From an uncultured Gemmatimonadales bacterium (GTDB lineage Bacteria > Gemmatimonadota > Gemmatimonadetes > JACCXV01 > JAHWKZ01), in the NCBI GenBank assembly GCA_947259315.1, contig CAMYLR010000007.1:1-23629 (forward strand): a stretch of 23,629 bases of DNA. Reading direction: 5' to 3'. Under the pieces are notes generated by a model that was not told where the DNA came from, did no database searches, and was given only the letters and a program-made list of their open reading frames with translations. Made by a program: the position numbers and the translations under genes. Of the stretch, positions 7,077 through 13,122 are shown one piece after another; within the stretch, counting starts at the first letter, position 1, and each line of letters begins with the position of its first letter.

Positions 7077-8041
7077 CCTGTCCAAGTGGCCGGCTCCGCC
7101 AATCGGCCTTCTCGATGCGCGGCTCCACTGAGCTCGGTGATCGTCGTTTCGCGCTGGGAGCAATAGCGCTCCAGACCGGCGATGATTTCTACGCACGCAA
7201 GCGGGTTTACAAACGCTGCCGTTCCAACCTGGATCGCCTGCGCTCCGGCCAACAAGTATTGAAGCGCGTCACGCCAGGTCGCGATTCCACCGATCCCGAG
7301 AATCGGTAGATCAGGAAACGCGGCGCGCACCTTATACGTCCAATAGACGCCGACCGGGAGTATCGCCGGCCCGGAGAGTCCACCCGAACCCGTTCCCAAC
7401 ACAGGCCGTCGTTTTTCGACATCGATCTGCATTCCGTACAGCGTGTTGATCAGCGACACTCCTTCGGCGCCTTCATCCATGGCGCACCCGGCGAACGGAA
7501 CGACATCGGTCACATTCGGCGACAGCTTGACGAATATCGGCAACGATGTCTCCTGGCGTACGCCCCGAACCGCAGCCTGGAACTGATCCCGATCACAGCC
7601 GATGTTTGTCCCCCCTTCCTTCACGTTCGGGCACGAGACGTTCACCTCGATTCCGGCGCATCCGATGCGCTCCCGATCGCCTTCGACTCTTGCGGCGATC
7701 GCGCGGTATTCGTCAGGGGAGTTTCCGGCGATGTTGACGAGCATCTTGGCGGCCCCGACAGTCGCCTTCAAGTCTGGTACTTTCTCCTTCACAAAAGCCT
7801 CCCAGCCCACGTTGGCGAGGCCGATCGAGTTGATCATCCCGGTCGATGTTTCCGCCACCCGGGGGGCTGGGTTCCCATCCCGCGGCTCGACAAACAGCGT
7901 CTTTGTCACAAAACCACCGAGCGACGCCACCGGGAAGAAGTGCTCAAACTCGGAGCCGTACCCGAACGTGCCGCTGGCCGCGAGCACCGGATTCTGAAAG
8001 GTGATTGGACCACAAGTAGCGGTCAGTCGTGCGCTGCTCAC
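7073..8041 (-). CDS. pyrD: Dihydroorotate dehydrogenase B, catalytic subunit
   Basis: This is a class 1B enzyme that oxidises dihydroorotate to orotate with FMN and passes electrons through PyrK to NAD. The 322 aa start PITFQNPVLAASGTFGYGSE. The catalytic base is Cys137 in VNVSCPNVKEGG, where class 1 enzymes have Cys rather than Ser. FMN and phosphate contacts are in INTLYGMQID, GLSGPAILPV and GIGGIATWRDALQYLLAGA. The GTG start (8039-8041) overlaps the pyrK TGA by 4 nt. Pairing with pyrK supports type 1B over 1A. Confidence 0.96.
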   Translation of the reverse strand: MSSARLTATCGPITFQNPVLAASGTFGYGSEFEHFFPVASLGGFVTKTLFVEPRDGNPAPRVAETSTGMINSIGLANVGWEAFVKEKVPDLKATVGAAKMLVNIAGNSPDEYRAIAARVEGDRERIGCAGIEVNVSCPNVKEGGTNIGCDRDQFQAAVRGVRQETSLPIFVKLSPNVTDVVPFAGCAMDEGAEGVSLINTLYGMQIDVEKRRPVLGTGSGGLSGPAILPVGVYWTYKVRAAFPDLPILGIGGIATWRDALQYLLAGAQAIQVGTAAFVNPLACVEIIAGLERYCSQRETTITELSGAAHREGRLAEPATWTG

Positions 8042-8838
8042 CAGGCTACCTTTCCGATCTCCAGAACGGGCCCTTCAGTGCAGAGTAAGTGGTACCGTGG
8101 CGGTGGGTATCGGTTGGGTACGATGCACGCCTGGCAGACGCCAAAACCACACGCCATGCGCTCTTCGAATGCGAACTGCGCGCTATCCACATCGTGCTCT
8201 TCGAGCTTCGCTGCCGCAGCGCGTAGCATCGGTTGTGGGCCACAGCCGTACCACGCGACCTCTGGCTCCGCCCACCGGTTCTCCAGCCCATCCACGACCG
8301 AACCAGCGATTCCCAGGCTGCCGTCGTCGGTGAATCGTTCAACGGTGTCAAACAACTCCTTCTCATCCGCGGTCAGCTCGATGTGGGAGCGCGCGTCACG
8401 TTCTCCGTAGTAAAGCTCGATCGCTGCCTCCGGCTGCTCTGTCCGTAGCCGACGAGCTAGGAACAGAAACGGCGCCAAGCCTATGCCTCCGGCGATCATG
8501 CGGTGGACCTTGCTCTCGTCACGCGCGAATCCGACGCCCAGCGGCCCAACCAAACGCATCATCGTGCCCAACTCCAGTGTCCGCAGCCATGCCGTTCCGC
8601 GACCCAGGGCTCGCAACATGAAAAACCACTCTCCGTCGCGCACATCCCCGATCGAGAACGGACGACCGAGGTACGCGACGGGTGAGGGCGCGACCGTCGA
8701 TAACATGAAAAACTGTCCCGGTTCGCAGGCCGTGTCTGGGGGCGGTCGAAACCGCAGCCAGCTCGTGCCGGCGGCGATGTCGGCGGTCGACGCGAGGGGT
8801 AAGGCAAAGACCCCGGCCGCCGTTGGGCTCGGAGTCAC
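8038..8838 (-). CDS. pyrK: Dihydroorotate dehydrogenase B, electron-transfer subunit
   Basis: This is the FAD and [2Fe-2S] subunit that carries electrons from PyrD to NAD. The 266 aa have a ferredoxin-reductase-type FAD domain (RPFSI at 59-63), a nucleotide-binding segment (AGGIGLAPFLFLARRL, about 116-131), and a C-terminal cluster-binding motif with Cys230, Cys235, Cys238 and Cys253 (ACGFGVCQACIVP and LLCTEGP). The GTG start (8836-8838) overlaps the stop of the TPR lipoprotein gene by 4 nt (GTGA). It is the first pyr gene of the run, in pathway-subunit order K-D-F-E. Confidence 0.95.
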   Translation of the reverse strand: MTPSPTAAGVFALPLASTADIAAGTSWLRFRPPPDTACEPGQFFMLSTVAPSPVAYLGRPFSIGDVRDGEWFFMLRALGRGTAWLRTLELGTMMRLVGPLGVGFARDESKVHRMIAGGIGLAPFLFLARRLRTEQPEAAIELYYGERDARSHIELTADEKELFDTVERFTDDGSLGIAGSVVDGLENRWAEPEVAWYGCGPQPMLRAAAAKLEEHDVDSAQFAFEERMACGFGVCQACIVPNRYPPPRYHLLCTEGPVLEIGKVAW

Positions 8839-10487
8839 TCCGGTATGTCCCGTGGCGGTGTCGGGCGGGGAGCATCGGGGTCCACCTGGCCTGGGGGCCC
8901 TTCGCCGGCTGGTCCGGGGCGCTCCGCACCATCTGCTGGCTCAGCCAAGGTCGGCCGCGCGCGACCCCCACGCGCTTCACGCCGACGTTGGTCATCCCGA
9001 CGTGCATAGCGGTCGAGCTGGTCAACGATCCGGACCATCGGATCCGCGGCATCGGGAAGCGCTGTAGTCAGCGTCGTCAACTCGGGCGCAACGGCGTAGA
9101 AGTCCATCGGCCGTTCGGGTACATCGAAACCGAGCTCTCGGCGCGCTGAGTCGGCCTCCGGTGTATCCGGGAACTCCGCGATCAAAGAGCGTAGGTCCGC
9201 CGATCCGGTTCCCAGTGAACCGTTGCGAAACCGCAACAGACCCGCTGCCAACATCGCGCGTGGCCGCCACGGTGAGTCAGGGTACTCAACACTCAGTTGT
9301 GTGAAGATCGCCGCGGCTCGATCTGGATCGGACTCGATATCGAGGGTCTCCTCACCCAATCGATACAGAGCGGTCGAGCGTGCCATGCTGGCGTCCTCGA
9401 TACCGACCACGACCTCGCGACCGGCTGCCAACTGCTGAAAGTGAATCAAGCGTGCCAACGCACGGGATTCGCTCCGTGCCGAGTCTCCAAATGCGCTGGT
9501 GGGAGAGTGAAGAAAAGCATCCAGGAGAATGTCCAGGGCTTCCTCATGCTGACGTCTGACCCTCCAGACGATACGTCCGCGTTGGAGCGTCGCCCGGCTT
9601 GCGACCACTGTACCAGGGGTCAGTTCGGCGGTTCGTCGGTACGACGCCTCGGCTTCATCCCAGGCCGAATCGGCAGCCAGCAGATCGCCGCGCTCAACCT
9701 CCGCGATGGCAGCCATAGAGTCTGGTACGCCTAGCTCGATGATCTCGGTGTACGTCGCGAGCGCCTCGCCTCTATGCCCTGCCAAGCCGAGGGCGTGCGC
9801 GATCTTCAGCGCCGCCTCCCGCTGGGCACCCAGATCGGCAGCGTTGTCACGATACGCTGCGTAGGCCTCGAGCGCGGCGTCATACTGACCCGCGTTGAGC
9901 TGCGCGTCAGCAAACTGAAGGATGAGATTGTGCTCGCGAGCGAACTGCGGATCCTGCTCGAGCAACTGTCGAAACGTCCCAACCGCCCGATTGTGAGCGC
10001 CAAGTCCCAGTTCGATCAACGCCTTCTCGTACAGGACCTCGGCCTCGTCGATCCCAAGCGTATCGTTGCCCAGCAACCCGCCCAACGCCGCTTCCGCCGC
10101 TCCCAGATCTCCGAAACGGCGCTGACTCCGCACCAAGCCGAGGCGAGCCAACCCCGCCTCATCGCTATCGGGGAAACGAACGATGTACTCACGAAAAACC
10201 TTCGCCGCGTCGCGATGGCGCCCGAGTTGGTAGAATGACTGAGCCAACAGTAGCAAGGCATCGTCCGCGTAATCCGAATCGCTGTGCCGGTCGAGAACGA
10301 TGGCGCTCTTCTCGGCCGCGCGCTCGAAGGCTTCCCGCGCCGGCGCACTGAGCGAATCCGATTCACCACCCGACAGACGTATCCCTTCCTGGTAGGCTTG
10401 CTCAGCGTTGTAAAATGTGTTCAAGTACGCGCAGCCGACACTCACCCACGCGAGCAGCAACGCGGATACAAGCGAGTAAGGGGAGAT
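8835..10487 (-). CDS. TPR-repeat lipoprotein, BamD/YfiO-like or tol-pal-associated type
   Basis: This is a probable outer-membrane-anchored lipoprotein of about 550 aa. Near the N-terminus SLVSALLLAWVSVGC ends in a lipobox-like cysteine, followed by AYLNTFYNAEQAYQEG, typical of a family of TPR lipoproteins. Many tetratricopeptide helices follow, for example YADDALLLLAQSFYQLGRHR and DAAKVFREYIVRFPDSDEA. The tail is charged and Pro-rich. The start is uncertain: no ATG, GTG or TTG precedes the signal helix without a long overlap into the amidase gene. ATC at 10485-10487 would give a normal 18-residue signal peptide. TTG at 10458-10460 gives a very short one. ATG at 10596-10598 overlaps the amidase by 107 nt. 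The gene lies between the amidase and pyrK. Confidence 0.83.
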   Translation of the reverse strand: MSPYSLVSALLLAWVSVGCAYLNTFYNAEQAYQEGIRLSGGESDSLSAPAREAFERAAEKSAIVLDRHSDSDYADDALLLLAQSFYQLGRHRDAAKVFREYIVRFPDSDEAGLARLGLVRSQRRFGDLGAAEAALGGLLGNDTLGIDEAEVLYEKALIELGLGAHNRAVGTFRQLLEQDPQFAREHNLILQFADAQLNAGQYDAALEAYAAYRDNAADLGAQREAALKIAHALGLAGHRGEALATYTEIIELGVPDSMAAIAEVERGDLLAADSAWDEAEASYRRTAELTPGTVVASRATLQRGRIVWRVRRQHEEALDILLDAFLHSPTSAFGDSARSESRALARLIHFQQLAAGREVVVGIEDASMARSTALYRLGEETLDIESDPDRAAAIFTQLSVEYPDSPWRPRAMLAAGLLRFRNGSLGTGSADLRSLIAEFPDTPEADSARRELGFDVPERPMDFYAVAPELTTLTTALPDAADPMVRIVDQLDRYARRDDQRRREARGGRARPTLAEPADGAERPGPAGEGPPGQVDPDAPRPTPPRDIPE

Positions 10488-10491
10488 GGGT

Positions 10492-12135
10492 CTAACCGGT
10501 CGTCCTGCGGACCAGAGCTCGCTCTCCGTACTGCGAGAGGTAACTGAGCAGAGAGTCGGCGAGTCCGTCGACGAGGCGGGTTCGGAACGCCGAATCATTG
10601 AGCAGAGCTTCCTCCTGGGGATTGCTGATGAATGCCATCTCGAACAAAACGGCTGGCATGAAGGCACCGTTGAGGACGAAAAAGCCGGCTTGCTTTACCC
10701 CTCGACTCTTGAGTGGCAGCTGCCGGCTGAGCGCCTCCTGAATTGTCTCTGCCAGCGTGCTCGATTCGCGGAGGTACTCATTTTGCGCCAGATCCCAAAG
10801 AATGAAATTTAGATCGCCCAGTGATTCAGGGTCAATCTGGGGATTCTCATAGCGAATAGCCGAGTTCTCCATTCGCGCGACTCGTTTTTCGTCCTCTGTT
10901 TTTGCCGCCGACAGGAAGTACGTCTCGAAACCCTCCGCCGAACGATTCCGCGCTGAATTGGCGTGGATCGAAACGAACAGGTCCGCCTGTTCACGGTTGG
11001 CGATCCGAGTACGGTCGGCCAGCGTGACGAACTCGTCCTCATCACGCGTCATCAAAACCCGTACACCGCTCTCGCGCTGCAGCCGCTCTCGCAGCTGGCG
11101 CGCTACCATCAGCGTAACCGCCTTTTCTTGCGTTCGCCGGGGACCGATCGAACCTGGATCGTCCCCACCGTGTCCGGCGTCGAGGACGATAGTCCACTGT
11201 TTTCGCTCCGGTGGCGTGTCCGACGCGGGCGCTTGAGTAACCGGATCGGGGCGGCGATCGGTGGGCGACAAAACCACCGGTCGGCGAACATTGACGTCGG
11301 CAGCGAGCATGATAGCCGCCTCGTCGGTAGCACCCGAGCGAAGTACGACCTCAAAGCCCGTCGGCCGACGAAGCGGAGCTACCGCGTAAACCGAAGCGCG
11401 CGGATCGAGCCACAGCGTCACCGCGGTTTGGCCGCTGCTCTCCGGACCCACCGCCACACTGTCAACCAGTCCCAAACCTGCCAAACCACGCACCAAACTG
11501 GGGTCGATCTCGACCCCGGATAACAGCAACTGGAGTGTCCCGGGAAGCGCGTCGTCGACGACGATCCCCGGAACAGCAGCCAACCGGAACCCAAGCCGCG
11601 TACGCCCCGGCTCGGCCCAGAAGTCGACTCTCGGGAGGTCATCGCCAGCCGGCAAGCCGTCGAGGCCAATCATGCCGCTCTCCACCCCACCCGCGGGGGG
11701 CTCTGTCTGAGTGTCGGCTGGCGGCGGCGCGCGCTCGATGCTGCCGCGGTCGGGGAGGGTCGGGAAACGTCCTGGCCACAAGGTCGGCAGAAGTTGAGAG
11801 AGGCTCGAAGCTGGTAAGTAGAAACCGGCCCCATCCTTCTGTGCCGCCTCTATCATCTGGTACCAACGGCCATCGAACTGGACAAACGGTGAACGGCGAT
11901 GAACGGTCATCCGTGCCTGGTCGACGACCAGCACTGCCCGCTCCGGCCCCGCAGCGAGCACCTCGCCACCCAGCAACCGTGCGACTTCGGCGAGCGCTAC
12001 GAACTGCCGGCCTTGGCGCTCGATTACGGGTACCTCGCGGGCCACACCGTCGATCGCCACCGTTACCGACTGCGCAGCCAGTGGCGGTGCGGCGCTCAAA
12101 ACGACCAGCGCGACGAGCAGTCTCACGCGAGTCAT
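10492..12135 (-). CDS. N-acetylmuramoyl-L-alanine amidase (AmiC-type, Amidase_3)
   Basis: This is a periplasmic zinc amidase that cleaves the stem peptide from muramic acid during cell separation. The 547 aa comprise a signal peptide (MTRVRLLVALVVLSAAPPLA, cut near AAQS), a copper-amine-oxidase-N-like domain (about 25-120), a Pro-rich linker, an AMIN-like domain (about 165-268) for envelope targeting, and a C-terminal Amidase_3 domain (about 313-540). Zinc ligands and catalytic residues are His322 (DAGHGG), Glu337 (TQEKAV), His391 (SIHAN) and Glu499 (LFEMAFISN), all present. The ATG overlaps the smpB stop by 4 nt (ATGA). Confidence 0.94.
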   Translation of the reverse strand: MTRVRLLVALVVLSAAPPLAAQSVTVAIDGVAREVPVIERQGRQFVALAEVARLLGGEVLAAGPERAVLVVDQARMTVHRRSPFVQFDGRWYQMIEAAQKDGAGFYLPASSLSQLLPTLWPGRFPTLPDRGSIERAPPPADTQTEPPAGGVESGMIGLDGLPAGDDLPRVDFWAEPGRTRLGFRLAAVPGIVVDDALPGTLQLLLSGVEIDPSLVRGLAGLGLVDSVAVGPESSGQTAVTLWLDPRASVYAVAPLRRPTGFEVVLRSGATDEAAIMLAADVNVRRPVVLSPTDRRPDPVTQAPASDTPPERKQWTIVLDAGHGGDDPGSIGPRRTQEKAVTLMVARQLRERLQRESGVRVLMTRDEDEFVTLADRTRIANREQADLFVSIHANSARNRSAEGFETYFLSAAKTEDEKRVARMENSAIRYENPQIDPESLGDLNFILWDLAQNEYLRESSTLAETIQEALSRQLPLKSRGVKQAGFFVLNGAFMPAVLFEMAFISNPQEEALLNDSAFRTRLVDGLADSLLSYLSQYGERALVRRTTG

Positions 12136-12584
12136 CGACGTCCCAGCTCGCGCTCGGCTTCACGATCGAGCTCGCGCCGCCGCATCGCCTCGCGCTTGTC
12201 GTAGTGCTTCTTACCGCGCGCCACCGCCAGTGTCATCTTCGCAAAACCGTTCCGGAAGTGGATGTCCAAGGGCACGATCGTCAATCCTTTCTCATCGACT
12301 TGCTCGGCAAGCATCCTGATCTCGCGCTTGTTCAGCAGCAGTTTGCGACGTCGCGTTGGGCTCGGGTTCCAACGATCCGCCGGGTCATAAGGACTAACGT
12401 GAACGCCGTGGATAAACGCCTCACCGCGCTCCACCGTCGCATACCCGTCTCTCAAGTTCACGTTTCCCTGCCGCACCGATTTGACCTCGGCGCCTAGCAG
12501 CACGATCCCAGCCTCGAGCGTCTCGAGGATCTCGTAGTCGTGCCGCGCCCTGCGGTTCCGGGCAACGATCGTCTCCGGTTTCAT
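12132..12584 (-). CDS. smpB: SsrA-binding protein SmpB
   Basis: This protein binds tmRNA and delivers it to stalled ribosomes for trans-translation. The 150 aa are normal length. Family hallmarks are NRRARHDYEILETLEAGIVL, LGAEVKSVRQGNVNLRDGYA, HVSPYDPADRWN, RRRKLLLNKREI and the basic tail GKKHYDKREAMRRRELDREA. It is the first gene of the operon that continues into the amidase and pyr genes, with a TTGAGA/TAGAAT promoter about 60 nt upstream. No ssrA (tmRNA) gene is visible in this window. Confidence 0.97.
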   Translation of the reverse strand: MKPETIVARNRRARHDYEILETLEAGIVLLGAEVKSVRQGNVNLRDGYATVERGEAFIHGVHVSPYDPADRWNPSPTRRRKLLLNKREIRMLAEQVDEKGLTIVPLDIHFRNGFAKMTLAVARGKKHYDKREAMRRRELDREAERELGRR

Positions 12585-12642
12585 CGTTCTCGGTTGTGGT
12601 CGGTCCTCAGGATGGGGATGTCAAACGATACGGATCGAACGG

Positions 12643-12672
12643 ATTCTACGCAAACACGATTGACAGTCTCAA
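12643..12672 (-). promoter_or_regulatory. Predicted promoter of the smpB-amidase-pyr operon
   Basis: On the minus strand, -35 TTGAGA (12667-12672) and -10 TAGAAT (12643-12648) are separated by 18 nt. Each matches the consensus at 5 of 6 positions. The start would lie about 50 nt upstream of the smpB ATG. It overlaps the plus-strand tRNA-Leu promoter. Confidence 0.6.
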
Positions 12673-12689
12673 GCGACGATCCGTATCTT
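12660..12689 (+). promoter_or_regulatory. Predicted promoter of tRNA-Leu
   Basis: A perfect -35 TTGACA (12660-12665) is followed after 18 nt by -10 TATCTT (12684-12689). The predicted start is about 35 nt upstream of the tRNA. Its -35 lies inside the spacer of the opposing smpB promoter, and the reverse is also true. Confidence 0.6.
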
Positions 12690-12717
12690 GATCCTCCCTT
12701 GGCGGGCCCACGGCCAA

Positions 12718-12839
12718 CGGCCCCGCATGCTGCCCAAGTGGCGGAACTGGTAGACGCGCACGATTCAGGGTCGTGTGGGCTTGCGCCCGTGGGGGTTCGA
12801 CTCCCTCCTTGGGCACCATGCGGGGCCGCCGTTGTTTTT
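12718..12839 (+). other. 12-bp inverted repeats enclosing tRNA-Leu, followed by a T-rich tract
   Basis: CGGCCCCGCATG (12718-12729) is perfectly complementary to CATGCGGGGCCG (12817-12828), which begins within the tRNA's 3' CCA. The sequence TTGTTTTT follows at 12832-12839. In the precursor the arms would form a long GC-rich stem that stacks under the acceptor stem. The T-tract makes the right side terminator-like, with the tRNA as the loop. Confidence 0.6.
12732..12818 (+). tRNA. tRNA-Leu (anticodon CAG)
   Basis: This is an 87-nt class II tRNA. The acceptor stem is GCCCAAG/CTTGGGC, A73 is the discriminator, and CCA is encoded. The D-arm contains GGAACTGGTAGAC. The anticodon stem CACGA/TCGTG encloses loop TTCAGGG (CAG), and a long variable arm (TGGGCTTGCGCCCG) follows. 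It reads CUG leucine codons. Confidence 0.96.
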
Positions 12840-12845
12840 CCAATC

Positions 12846-12866
12846 CTGCGACAGTAATCTTCGCAG
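12846..12866 (+). other. Small hairpin just upstream of the 83-aa gene
   Basis: CTGCGA (12846-12851) and TCGCAG (12861-12866) form a 6-bp stem with a 9-nt loop, ending 4 nt before the ATG. No Shine-Dalgarno is seen, and the hairpin occupies the place where one would lie. The effect on translation is unknown. Confidence 0.35.
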
Positions 12867-12870
12867 CGTC

Positions 12871-13122
12871 ATGCTGAAGTTAATCATCATAGTCGCCGTA
12901 CTCCTGTGGGTCGCTTACCGGATCGCGCGGTTGCTCCCCCGGATCGAGATCAGCATCGACCGTGGGCACGACGAGATCCGAGTTTTTGGAATCATGCGCG
13001 AGCACTTTCCTGAGCAGTACGAGCGCTACAAGCACGGCTTGCTGTCGGAGACCGAGGAGCGGCAACTATATCTCGACTGCGTCGAGATCCTCGGAGCACG
13101 ACAGGAGATCGACCGGCTCTGA
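12871..13122 (+). CDS. Small single-pass membrane protein of unknown function
   Basis: I do not recognise a family. The 83 aa begin with one membrane helix (MLKLIIIVAVLLWVAYRIAR), followed by a charged soluble part (PRIEISIDRGHDEIRVFGIM, then REHFPEQYERYKHGLLSETE and ERQLYLDCVEILGARQEIDRL). An N-in, C-terminal cytoplasmic or periplasmic domain cannot be decided by eye. The open frame extends upstream into tRNA-Leu, but the ATG at 12871 fits the start of the membrane helix. Its TGA overlaps the proposed CTG start of the large transporter gene by 4 nt (CTGA, 13119-13122), suggesting coupling and a shared function. Confidence 0.78.
   Translation: MLKLIIIVAVLLWVAYRIARLLPRIEISIDRGHDEIRVFGIMREHFPEQYERYKHGLLSETEERQLYLDCVEILGARQEIDRL

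Noticed and set aside
7077-7196. N-terminal extension of pyrF into pyrD
   Set aside because: The extra 40 residues do not resemble PyrF and overlap the pyrD C-terminus. TTG 7074-7076 gives the normal family N-terminus and a 4-nt overlap.
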